Shown one piece after another: positions 1-10,335 of a stretch of DNA of 64,000 nucleotides (within the stretch, counting starts at the first letter, position 1; every line of letters begins with the position of its first letter). The notes beneath the pieces were generated by a model. That model saw only the letters and a list, made by a program, of their open reading frames with translations. It was not told the DNA's origin and searched no databases. A program made the translations under genes and the position numbers. The stretch comes from Dendrocalamus latiflorus (lineage: Eukaryota > Streptophyta > Magnoliopsida > Poales > Poaceae): contig CM029666.1 of assembly GCA_017311315.1 (NCBI GenBank), forward strand, positions 6,943,414 through 7,007,413, written 5' to 3'.

Positions 1-310
1 CTAGGCGCATGGAGAGGGAGAGATGGAGGGGTGGAAGGCAAGGGGTTAGAGTTTGATCTAATCCTTGCTTGCTTTATTCATATGCCATCTTCTCCTTTAA
101 ATAGAGAAGGCTTTACAAATCAAACTGAATTGCAAAGGAAAAGGATATGAAGGATCCAACTAATCTGATCTTAAGGATCTTACCTAAGAAAGGAAATATC
201 TAAACCTTCCTAACTTGCAAATCTTACTAATGAAATCCTAACCTACCACCTCTAGGGTCAGCCGCTCCTTGGTCTTGTGGCGCCGGCTATAAACTTGGCC
301 CCATATGACA
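1..310 (-). mobile_element. 3' LTR (partial) of a minus-strand Ty3/gypsy element
   Basis: On the minus strand a polypurine tract (plus positions 311-325) is followed directly by TGTCATATGGGGCC, which has the TG start of an LTR. The LTR runs off the left edge of the window. A TATA-like TATTTAAA lies on the minus strand near 95-105. It lies directly downstream of the gypsy integrase relic in the same orientation, as expected for a 3' LTR. The far end and the target duplication are outside the window. Confidence 0.7.
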
Positions 311-1335
311 TCTCTCCCTCCCTCGACGAACAGCTCGTCCTCGAGCTAAAAAAAGAGATGAGCCTTCTTGAAAGCTTGGACATCCTCCCAGGAAGCATTT
401 AAGGCGGATGAACCCTGCCACTAAATTAACACTTGCCAGCCCTCTATAGAAAATCTGGTACGTAGCGCCTTGAGTGGTGCTTGCAACACCTTCCCATGAA
501 GAAGTGGCGGCAAAGGTGGTGGTGATGCTGGAGGGACACCCCTCAAATTTCTTGAGAAAATCAACATGGAAAACATCATGTATGTGAGCAGTCTTGGGAA
601 GGTCTAGCTGATATGCCATGTCGTTGATCTTGGAAATGATACGGTAAGGCCCAAAGTAACGAGGTCCCAGCTTCCCACGGCTAGCCCCGGGCAGAGATGC
701 AGCCGCCCTATGGTGAAGACGCAACCAGACCAAGTCACCTACAGTGAAGTGTACTAGGCGGTGCTTTTGACCATAAAACTTCTTGTAAAGTTCTTGGGCA
801 TGTAATAAGCGACTCTGAACATCGGCCAAAAACAAATCACAGTCCTGGAGCGCCTATTCAACCGCTGTGGTGTGTGCTTCACCCAGTGCATAGTCACGCA
901 AAGAGGGAGGGTCACACCCATACACTAACCTGAAAGGCATCGTCTTAAGGGCTGAATGATACAAAGTGTTATAAATAAATTTCGCACAAGGCAGCCATTG
1001 AACCCATTGTCGTGGCCGGTCGTCAGTCATGCAATGAAGGTACATAGCAATAATCTTGTTTACTACTTCGGATTGGCCATCAGATTGCAGATGGTAAGCC
1101 ATACTCGTGTTAAGGCTAGTATCACACTGAGCAAACAAATCCTTCCAGAAAGTCGAAGTGAAAATGGGATCCTTATCAGATACAATGGAGGTGGGGATGC
1201 CATGAAGCCGGACTATCTCAAAAAAGAGAGCTTGTGCCACTAAAGAAGCAGAATACGGATGGGCCAAAGGAATGAAATGAGCGTATTTGGAGAACCTGTC
1301 GACCATTGTTAATATGACATATTTGCCGCCCACTC
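311..1335 (-). pseudogene. Ty3/gypsy integrase and C-terminal tail relic
   Basis: This is the integrase end of a gypsy polyprotein, read on the minus strand. The catalytic core is at 854-1333: the first Asp is in VDRFSKYAHF, the second in SDKDPIFTSTFW, and the Glu in SDGQSEVVNK. The next open frame (287-835) gives the C-terminal part, GPYRIISKINDMAYQLDLP and HIHDVFHVDFLKKF. After that the chromodomain-like tail (WQGSSALNASWEDVQAFK) is in another frame and holds a stop, so the tail is frameshifted near 500-540. The core and tail frames are also separated by a stop near 836-853. The 5' part (gag, protease, reverse transcriptase, RNase H) is absent, because the relic ends abruptly at about 1335 against a gypsy fragment of opposite strand. 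Family assignment is firm; the lineage (chromovirus-like) is inferred. Confidence 0.85.
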
Positions 1336-1548
1336 AAGCTGAATGGTGATATAACACTTCCTACCACACTTCACTAGGAATGACCCCATTTCAGGCTTTG
1401 TATGGAATGAAACCTCCACAAATGACTGAAGCAATGCTTCCAGATGCAGCTATGAATGGAGATCATAATGCCGTACAACAAAGAATGGCAGCATTTGAAG
1501 CTATCAAGAATGCTTTACAAAAAGCCCAGGAAAGAACGAAGTTCTTTG
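1336..1548 (+). pseudogene. Ty3/gypsy integrase fragment, left arm split by copia insertion
   Basis: Reading plus from 1336 gives AEW, a stop, then YNTSYHTSLGMTPFQALYG and, further on, AAFEAIKNALQKAQERTKFF, the end of a gypsy integrase core and the region after it. TGG appears changed to TGA, so the frame is dead. At 1548 the sequence is cut by the copia LTR, and it resumes at 6310 with FADKNRKEKEFNIGDMVYLK. The two halves join in frame if the copia element and one copy of CTTTG (1544-1548 and 6310-6314) are removed. Its 5' side ends where the minus-strand gypsy relic begins, so the junction at about 1335 joins two unrelated gypsy copies. Confidence 0.85.
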
Positions 1549-1754
<206 letters not shown>

Positions 1755-4700
1755 ATCACTAGCCCAGGTAGCATCAGAATATGCCTGGAGCTGTAAAGAG
1801 CTAGAGCGAGGGAAAAAGAGACGACGAGAGATAGTTCCACGAAGATATCGTAGAACACGAAGAAGATGACTATAGTGGAACTGAGTGGGAGCAGAAACAA
1901 ACTGACTCAAGATATGCACAGGGTACTAAATGTCAGGGCGAGTGACACCAAGATAAACAAGGCTCCCAACAAGATGACGATAGCGAGTAGAATCAGCAAG
2001 AGGCTCACCATCCATGGGACGAAGATGAACATTAAGCTCCATGGGAGTCTCAGCTGTCCGCTGATCAGTAAGAGAGGCACGATCAAGAAGATCCTGGATA
2101 TACTTTTCTTGGGACAGATAGAAACTCTTAGGAGTAGAAATAACCTCAATCCCAAGAAAGTAGCGAAAATGACCTAGATCAGACATAAGAAACTGCTCAT
2201 GAAGCCGCTCCTTGACAAACGTGATATACTGAGGATCATCTCTAGTAATGATCATATCATCCACATACAAAAGGAGAAGCGTCCGACCACGAGATGAAGT
2301 GTGGATAAAAAGAGCAGGATCATGAGCACTCGCCGAAAAACCAGCTGCAGTGACAACAGAGGAGAAACGATCAAACCAGGCACGAGGAGCTTGCTTAAGG
2401 CCATATAGAGATCGGCGAAGACGACAAACCATACCCTCAGGAACAGAATACCCAGGGGGTGGCTGCATGTAGACCTCCTCACGCAACTCGCCATTAAGAA
2501 AGGCATTCTTGACGTCCAACTGAGAGATGGACCACTGTCGAACAGAGGCCACAGCAAGAAGAGTGCGAACGGTGGTCATGTGAGCGACAGGAGCAAAGGT
2601 CTCATCATAGTCACGGCCATGCTCCTGCTGAAAACCACGCGCTACAAGACGAGCCTTGTAACGCTCAAGAGAACTATCAGAGCGAGTCTTAACCTTATAG
2701 ACCCACTTGCACGTGATAGGAGTAACACGCGCAGGAAGAGGAACAAGATCCCACGTGCCAGTACGCTCAAGGGCAGCGATCTCCTCCGCCATCGCATGCT
2801 GCCACTCCTGATGAACAACAACATCACGATAAGAAGTCGGTTCGGCAAGAGCAGCGGCAGCAAAACCAAAACGCTCAGGAGACCGAATAGACTGACGATC
2901 GCGAAGAGCATAACGAGGAGTGGCCGAAGGGGATGACCCGTCAGAAGGGGAGGGCATATCAAAAGAATCCTCAACTCGCGGGCGACGAGTATAATAGAAA
3001 GGATAAGAAGGAACAAGATCAGGAGCAACCTCAGGAGAGGATGCCAGTGGTGAAGAAGGGGCGGACTGAGAAGGAGGCACCGGAGAAACCAAAGACTGTG
3101 CTGGAGTGGTGACTATAGGACTGGAAGGAAAAGTCAGAAATGAAAGCGGCTCAACAACACATGCTGAAGTGGAAGAAGGAGAAGGACGAGGATAGAAAGG
3201 ACGAGACTCATCAAAAGTAACATCCCGAGAAATCCGCATCCGTCGGCCAACGGGATCCCAACAACGATATCCCTTGTGCTCAGCACTGTAGCCCAGAAAA
3301 ACACACTCAACTGACTGAGCGGTCAGTTTGGTGCGCTCACGAGATGCAAGAAGAACATAGCGCACACACCCAAAGAGGCGAAGTCTGGAATAATCAGGAG
3401 TCTGGCCACAGAGACACTCAACTGGAATCCCACCCTGCAGAGCAGAGGAGGGCTAAATATTGATCAAGAAAGTAGCAGTAGAAACAGCCTCAGCCCAAAA
3501 ATGTGGTGGAACAGCAGAAGCAATCATGAGAGCACGAGCTGTCTCAAGAAGATGACGATGCTTGCGCTCAGCCACACCATTCTGAGCATGAGCACCTGGA
3601 CAAGAAAACTGAGAGAGTGTGCCCTGCTCAGCAAGAAAACTACGAAGGACTCCCGACAAGTATTCTCCAGCGGAATCAGTGCGAAAAACACAAATAGGAG
3701 AGTCAAACTGAGTGCGAATCATGGTGGCAAAGGTCTTGTAGATAGATAAAACCTCACTACGAGATGACATAAAATATATCCATGTATGGCGAGAAAAATC
3801 ATCAATAAAAATGATATAATATCTATGACCTCCTTTCGAAACAAAAGGAGGTGGTCCCCATACATCAGAATGAACAAGGTCAAAAGGACGCTGAGACACT
3901 GACTCACTAGAACGATAAGGGAGTTGCAGTTGTTTGCCAAGCTTACAACCCTGACAATGTAGAGAAGCATCACCAAACACAGACCCTAAAAGACCTCGAC
4001 GAAGTAAAGAAGCCATGCGGGAACCACAAAGATGTCCTAAGCGATGATGCCACTTAGCAAACGAAGCAGTGGAGACTGCAGCAGCTGCAGATGTGGAGGC
4101 GAGAAGACTGACTGGGGCAGCGGAAGGAAGGCGAAGCCAGTCAAGCTCCCAAAGCCGTTGGGAGTCACGGCGGCGAGGGCCAGTACCAACCAAAGTCCTC
4201 GTGCGACGATCCTGAACACAACAAGAGTCAGAGTCGAAAATAACACGACAACCATGATCAGTGAGCTGGCCAGCAGATATGAGCTGCATGGTTAGTTTTG
4301 GAACATGAGACACAGCAGGAACATGAAAAGAGGTATTTGAAAGAGTGCCTCGTCCTGTGACAAAAAGAGAGGTACCATCTGCTGTGTGGACAGTGATAGG
4401 AGCAGCTAAAGGACTAATGGAAGTAAGACAGGTGGAATCAGATGTCATATGAAAAGAAGCACCAGAATCAAAAATCCAAGGTGATGTACCTGAGGAAGGA
4501 GAAGTAGAAGGTGGTCTCTCACCGAAAGACTGAGCAGCAGAACCAGACGATGCAGAAGCAAACATGCGGCCTATCAATGTGAGAAGCTGCTGAGTGTCAG
4601 GGGTACCAGAACTCGGCTGAGAGGAGGAACCTCCAGTGCCCCGCGGAGGACGAGCACCACGACAAAGATCCTTCTTCTTCTTGTAGCAAAACTGTTCCAC

Positions 4701-5579
4701 ATGTCTATCCTTGTTGCAATAGGTGCAGTGAAGGCCCTTACCAACAGCAGCTGACACTGGTGGAGACACGGCTGGTGGAGGCAAAGGCACAGCGGGTGTA
4801 GAAGCCGAAGAAGCCACCAAAACTGAAGGAAGTGATGATGATGATAGCAGACCCGCTCCACGAAGTCGAATCTCCTCAGTACGAACAGCTGCAAGGGCCT
4901 CCAACAAAGTCACACGTGGATGACGAGCCAACAACTGAGCACGAGTCTACTCAAACTCAGACCGGAGACGTGTCAAAAAGTCGTAGATGCGGCGAAGCTC
5001 CATATGAGACTGCTGACGCTGACAACACTGACAGGTGCGGCAAACATCTGGCCCCAAAGAGTCGATCTGATGCCATATCGCAGATAACTGAGCATAGAAC
5101 TCGTCCACAGTGGCATCTCCCTGCTGCAGCGACTGCTCCTGTCGCACAACAGCAAGGTACAAGGAATCACCAGATGGCTCGTAGCGGCTGCGTAGATGCG
5201 TCCACATCGCATGTGCGGAAGCCAGTCCAACGATATCACCAGTGAGATGCACCTCCATGCTAGCAACCAAAATAGCAGAGGCACGAGCATCTTCATCAAT
5301 CCATGTCTTGTAAGCAGCATACTGAGTCTGAAAAGTCTCCATGGCATCCTCAAAAGCCTTAGAAGCCTTTGTACGAGCGTCTTCGGAAGCATCCTTCGGG
5401 AGCACAGGCTCAACAGGTGGAGTAGGACGAGACGGGCAAGATAACTCGCCCGTAAGAAACTCCCAAAGGCGCTGACCACGCATGTGGATACGCATGTGTT
5501 GAAACCAGTCCCGATAATTGAGACCATCAAAGATCACCGGGCAACGAGGAACAGAAACGGTGACTGCAGAAGAAGACAT
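1755..5579 (-). pseudogene. Copia gag-pol polyprotein with three in-frame TAG stops
   Basis: All open segments lie in one frame, starting with ATG at 5579. Gag occupies 5579 to about 4700 and ends in a zinc knuckle, CTYCNKDRHVEQFC (CX2CX4HX4C). The aspartic protease has WIFDSGASFHM. The HHCC zinc-binding region reads WHHRLGHLCG then CQGCKLGK, followed by the integrase core (HSDVWGP, DDFSRHTWIYF, RTDSAGEY, NGVAERKHRHLL). The reverse transcriptase has QLDVKNAFLNGELREEVYM and YVDDMIITRDD. RNase H stops after YSDATWASD, where the deletion into the LTR begins. The frame is broken only by TAG codons at 4947-4949, 3453-3455 and 1926-1928, with no frameshift. This suggests fairly recent point decay plus one deletion. 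Confidence 0.92.
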
Positions 5580-6168
5580 TTTTTTGCCTTTTTTTTGGCT
5601 TTTTTTTAACCGGCCGGTTTACAAACCGGCTGAGTCTCCAACTCAGCCCTCAGATCGGTCACCACTCGGCCTTGGGCGAGACCGACAGAGACCTCGGGAC
5701 CAACGGCGGGGTCGACCTCGGGCGGAGTGGAGGCGGCCTCGGGCGGAGACGGCGGCCGACAGAACGGGCGAGGCCGACGACGGCAGCCTCAGGCGAAGTC
5801 GGCGGAGCGGCGGCGGCCTCGGGCCAAGTCGGCAGAGCGGCGGCGGCCTCCGGCGGAGAGCCCCTGATGATGGCGCAAGCGACGGCGACGCTGGCGGCCG
5901 CAGGCGGAGACCCCGAGCGGCAGCCCAGGCGGCGACGGCCTCGAGGGCGACCCGCGTTGCTCCGGCGGCGTCCCGATTTTCACCGCGGCCAGATCTGGTG
6001 CGGGGAAGAGGACGTGATGACGAGATCCCGAGCGGCGGCGTGAAGAGCAACTCCCGAGCGGCGGCACACAGGAGATCGGCGGCGAGACAGCGACAAACGA
6101 CGGTGAGATAGCAAGCAGCAAGCCAGGCAAAACCCTAGGTGTGATAAAACCCTAGGTATGACGAAGCT
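5580..6168 (-). other. GC-rich untranslated leader of the copia element
   Basis: This lies between the primer-binding site and the gag ATG. It is very GC-rich, with loosely repeated CGGCGGCCTCGGGC-type blocks at 5700-5900. Long open frames on both strands here come from the base composition and have no recognisable domain. Confidence 0.7.
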
Positions 6169-6181
6169 GGCTCTGATACCA
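6169..6181 (-). promoter_or_regulatory. Primer-binding site (initiator tRNA-Met type)
   Basis: The minus strand reads TGGTATCAGAGCC directly after the CA end of the 5' LTR at 6182. This is the common copia primer-binding site. It fixes the element's orientation. Confidence 0.9.
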
Positions 6182-6309
6182 TGTTGGAATAACGCTTGTA
6201 TTCCTCATGTGGCCAAAGGGCCAATATATATACATGTACAGGTGGCATACATGCAAGAAACCCCTTATACAATGGGGTAAATACACAGATACATAATACA
6301 CATCTAACA
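6182..6309 (-). repeat. Complete 5' LTR of the copia element (128 bp)
   Basis: On the minus strand it runs TGTTAGATGTG...TTATTCCAACA, with short inverted TGTT/AACA ends. It is followed on the right by the target duplication CTTTG and on the left by the primer-binding site. 128 bp is short for a copia LTR. Confidence 0.9.
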
Positions 6310-6779
6310 CTTTGCTGACAAGAATAGAAAGGAAAAGGAGTTCAACATTGGAGATATGGTGTATTTGAAGATTCGACCCTATAGACACAATTCCTTGGGA
6401 TTACATAACTCTTTGAAACTGCATACTAAATTCTATGGACCCTTTCGAGTGACTGAGAAAGTGGGTCAAGTAGCATATAAACTATTATTGCCTCAAGGAT
6501 ACCTCATACATCCAGTGTTTCATGTCAATCAGCTTAAAAAAGCACCTGGGACTAAAAGCCATACCTAGTACTGAGCTGCCTCTGGTTGATACAGAAGGAA
6601 ATGTTCTCAGAGAACCTGTGTCAGTTGTGGAAAGAAGGATAATACCCAGACACAATGAACCGGTAGTACAATGGTTGATTCAGTGGAGAAATCTTCCTTT
6701 GGAAGTTGCTACCTGGCAAGATGCAGACTTCATCTCTAAAGTGTTTCCGAATTTTGATCCTGGAGGGCAAGGATGTTAA
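6310..6779 (+). pseudogene. Ty3/gypsy integrase C-terminus, right arm
   Basis: This continues the frame interrupted at 1548: GDMVYLKIRPYRHNSLG, KFYGPFRVTEKVGQVAYKL and HPVFHVNQLKK. The frame then shifts at an A6 run (6536-6541). In the next frame the protein goes on as LPLVDTEGNVL and WLIQWRNLPLEVATWQDADF to a TAA at 6777-6779. The last part is the chromodomain-like tail of plant gypsy integrases. One extra A in the run explains the shift. Confidence 0.88.
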
Positions 6780-7258
6780 GGGGGGGGGGGGGGGGTAATG
6801 TTAGATCCTAACAAAACTGAAATGGAAATGCTGAAGAGAGGGGGGAGTTTAAATGTTGAACGGTGGGGATTCCTTGATACATTTTCGTTGAAGAGGATCT
6901 GAGGGCTATGATGTTAACTGGGAGTTATGTAAGATCAATAGTGGAGATTAGCGTTTACCCTTTCATTAGCATCCAACGGTTATAATAGTCGGAAGTAACT
7001 ACTGTTTACTGTAATCTGCACTGTTAATGTCTCCTTTGTCGTTTTTCACCGTTGATCACCTCGCCGCTACGTACTCCTTATAAGCAGCCGCCTCTGTATT
7101 GAGATGCTATGTCAAAAACCCTAGTTATTTTATATGCTACAAACTTTCCCATTGCTCTCCATTTCGTTTTCCTCGTTTTTGTATTCTTCTTTCGTTCTGC
7201 ACTTGATTTTCTCGATTCCAGTCAAGATTCGGAGTGAGGACTTCGGGTCCTCATCACA
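6780..7258 (+). mobile_element. Polypurine tract and 3' LTR of the plus-strand gypsy element
   Basis: A run of 16 G (6780-6795) directly follows the stop codon and acts as the polypurine tract. The LTR starts with TGTTAGATCC at 6799 and probably ends with ATCACA at 7258 (about 460 bp). A TATA-like CTTATAAGC lies near 7077-7085. The right boundary is inferred from a CA end followed by unrelated sequence. No target duplication can be checked, because the 5' end of this element is lost. Confidence 0.7.
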
Positions 7259-7485
7259 GGTCTCTCGCCGGATGGATCCTGAGCTATATTGGTGAGAGAG
7301 ATCCTGAGGTCTCTCGGCCTCTCAGATACCATGTTGATAGAAATTGTTATTTATTGTTGTGCATCTTGTACATTATACATTATGAGAAGTCATATGTATA
7401 GGTGATTAGTTGAGCCTCATAGGCTATATGGACCTCATGGGCTGAGAGAGAGAGTGAAACACTAATATATACAAGGCTATTAACA
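7259..7485 (-). mobile_element. 5' LTR and leader remnant of another copia element
   Basis: An LTR-like block at 7332-7485 (154 bp) has inverted ends TGTTGATAG and CTATTAACA. Directly to its left the minus strand reads TGGTATCTGAGAGG, a variant initiator-Met primer-binding site (7318-7331). Then 7259-7317 looks like leader sequence. The rest of this element is gone. Its outer end at 7485 abuts coding sequence of an ABC transporter fragment, so it inserted into that fragment. Confidence 0.65.
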
Positions 7486-7700
7486 AAATACAACACTAAT
7501 TCCTGTAGTTGCCAATATGAGGGCAAATACAGCAGCAAGCCTCAGCCTTGCTTGGACTTTATCCTCTGACCACCAGTAAGGGGCAGAAACTTTCCAAAAT
7601 CTTCTAGCTAGTGTCTTTAGGTCGGTACCAGCACGAGATATATAAAAATGCACACTCATCAGTAACATAGCAAATAGCAACCCAGCACAAGAGGCACCAG
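7486..7700 (-). pseudogene. Gene fragment: exon of an ABCD2-like ABC transporter
   Basis: The minus strand encodes DLKTLARRFWKVSAPYW, SEDKVQARLRLAAVFAL and TTGISVVF. This matches my recollection of the N-terminal region of plant ABC transporter D family member 2 (chloroplast-type half transporter), just before the conserved NFLGRDF. The fragment is cut at GTATTT by the copia LTR at 7485. Upstream on the minus strand (7700-8070) no further exon of that gene is clear. With no ATP-binding cassette in the window, this is a fragment and not a gene. It may have been carried here by a Helitron or MULE. Confidence 0.65.
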
Positions 7701-8767
7701 CATTTTTAGAGTAGCTGAACTGCATCCATAATAATTCAATTGACTACTTTTTCAAGCTCTCAAGTACTATCGACGACAACTAAGAATGAAGGCTCACCTA
7801 TGTAGTGATTGAAGTTTGTATCATCCTTTCTTGTCCCCTTTAGTTTGATCTGTAACTTATTTTCTTGACCTGTGAAGACTTTAATAGCAAGCAAGAGCAA
7901 GAACATAACACAAAAGGAGAAGTAGAAATACAAAAGAACAAACCTAGATAGCCGGTGATGATTTGAGTCTGTCGATGCAGCAATGGAACCACCACTCTGC
8001 ACTTAGAATCAAAGAAATATGCACTTCGAGTAAGAGATATAGCAAGTTGGATCAGAGGAGTAGCAGGGAAGCCCACAAGAGGTGGATCAAAGGGGTTATG
8101 TAGAGAGACATAGCAGATCGCGAGGGTTCATCAGCGGTGGGATTGGCATCGACCCGACGCACGGAGGCAGTGAGGTGACCAAATCGGGCAAGACATGTAC
8201 GGATTCAGGTGGTGTGTGGACAGTACCAAGCCAAGGTAAATTTGCAGCATTAAATAATGCAAAAATAGCTTCCGAATACTTTCAATCTCTATTTGAGCCA
8301 AGTGAAGACAAATCCATATGAAGAAATAATGCATAAAGGGAGAAACAAAGACAAAACTATTCAGGAACCCATACCTAAGAGCCTAAAATGCAGTTTGTTG
8401 TCACCTGGCCATGGCAGGCTCTTCCATGGTGGGCATGGAAGCACCAATGGTGGCATCGGGTCTTTCTCATCTGCTGGCGGCGGCCTTTGCATCTTCTCAC
8501 CTGGTGGTGGTTGCGGCCTCCTAGAAACTCAACCGGCGGCAGCGGGGCTCTCCGCGTCTCCTCCAGTGACGGTGGTGTATGGCAGCGAGTATGGGCAGCG
8601 AAACCATAGCGCTAGAGCGGTCAGCATGAAAAAGGGGTTTCGACAGTGAGGTACAGGATGCGGAGGAGCAGCCGCAGAGTAGCCACGATGTCAGCACCCA
8701 TCTCCTTCTCTGCCGCCCTCTCTAATCAGTTCTGCGTGGGCTTTGGGCCCAAGGGCGAGGAGGCACG
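7701..8767. other. Unassigned sequence between ABCD2 fragment and outer solo LTR
   Basis: Mixed composition; 8400-8760 is GC-rich and may be exonic in origin, but I recognise no protein family in any frame. With 15906-16288 it would form the flanking DNA into which the outer solo LTR inserted (duplication GCACG at 8763-8767 and 15901-15905). Confidence 0.4.
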
Positions 8768-9522
8768 TGTAACAACCCCATTTCTGGGAGCGTAGGTTAT
8801 CCTTGCAACTGCCCAGGACTGTTCAGCTGCGAGTACTGTTGAAGAATGCGCATCATTGCCAAGACAAGCTTAAGCATAAAATCAAACTTTATTACAAAAG
8901 TAAGGCTTAGCAGCCAAGTTTTATATAAAGAGCGTACAACCCAAAGATACATTACCAAGAAAAACTCCACAGGCAGGCCTAAGTGTAGAATAAACCCTAA
9001 CACTCGGCGTCGTCTATTTCATAGAATTCTGCGTCGTCTTTGAAAACTCCTTCATTATCTTGACAAGCACTTTTTCTGTTTAATGATTTTAGCAAACGTG
9101 AGTACAAACAACCGTACTCAACAAGTCACATGTGAAATACTATTTAACTATATGCAAGGGATTGCCATGGAATGGAGTGTAGCAGTTCATTGTTTTATGT
9201 GGATGCAGTTTTGTTTGTAAACATTTTTCTTTAAAATATGAAACATTAATTCATAAACTTCATAAGGTAATTGGGGGGTTTTCACACTTGATTTAACTCA
9301 CACTTCCACATTCCCAAATCCATTCCAAATCTACTTATGCCATGCTTATTGGAATCACCCATTAAACACAGTACGGTGTATTCGAATACTATTTATAATT
9401 GACTCTGCAGAGCTGCCCATTTTTACCCACAAGATCTCTTAACTCCCGCGACAGAGTTAAGGGAACAAGGTTGTTCACTGCTCATTTCTTCATGAAAACT
9501 CTACCCGATAAACTCCAACACA

Positions 9523-9775
9523 GACCCGGGTGTCTGCCGACACGGCCAGACATTATCTACCGATATGGCTAGATATTTTGCCCGTCCTAAGGGAATTTAC
9601 CGTTGTCCAATATGGTTTTACCGCTTCCATACCGACTTTCCGGTACCCGTTAGACCTCAACTCAAACCCGGGTATCCGCCCACCAAGGCCAGACTACCCG
9701 TCCTGGAAGGATCTAACGTTGTTCAATATGGTTTTACCGTTTCCATACCAACTGGTTGTACTCCGTTAGAGATCC
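9523..9775. repeat. Imperfect direct duplication inside the outer LTR
   Basis: Two copies of a block of about 130 bp, each starting near ACCCGGGT, share TTCAATATGGTTTTACCG-like text and end near CGTTAGA. Tandem blocks of this sort are common inside large LTRs. Confidence 0.6.
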
Positions 9776-10335
9776 AATCGATTTGAGCAGCTACTAAACC
9801 AGGTTTGACAAGTCAACGTTCGTGGTTGAGCGATTACCATGTCCTTCACTTGGCATAAGGTTTTTTATTCACTTTTTACTAAACAACTTTCATCTACAAA
9901 TTCACATACCAGTGCCCGCGGCACTACTGTCAATTCTCAACACAACTCCCATTCTAGGATGGGTTCAGCCAACTCATGGCTTTCTGTCACATCTTATCAA
10001 GACTTTTAATAGTAAAAGTATGCTGAGTTCCTGAACTACATGATTATCTTAATAATACTTTTAATATTTACTAAGTGTTGTCAAAGGTGAATATGGCCAT
10101 CAATTTAAGCAGGGCTTTTTCGAGTGGTAGGACATTAACTAATAGCATGTTATTCTAAACGATATTTGTACATAAAATAACAGTGCACAAATAGCATAAT
10201 GAAAATACTAATAAATAGTAATTAACAGAAAGTAGGTTCAACATGATCAAAAACATGTGACTTGCCTTGCGGATTTTCGACTTCAATTATTTCGTATTCT
10301 TCAATTTCTTGATCTTGAGCTTGATCCGGGGCTTC

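Noticed and set aside
5518..6130. Long Arg/Gly/Ala-rich open frames on both strands
   Set aside because: They lie in the GC-rich leader between the copia primer-binding site and gag, overlap each other, and show no domain.
9530..9786. Two plus-strand frames with Pro/Arg/Tyr-rich repeats
   Set aside because: They come from an imperfect duplication inside the outer solo LTR, on the strand opposite to that element.
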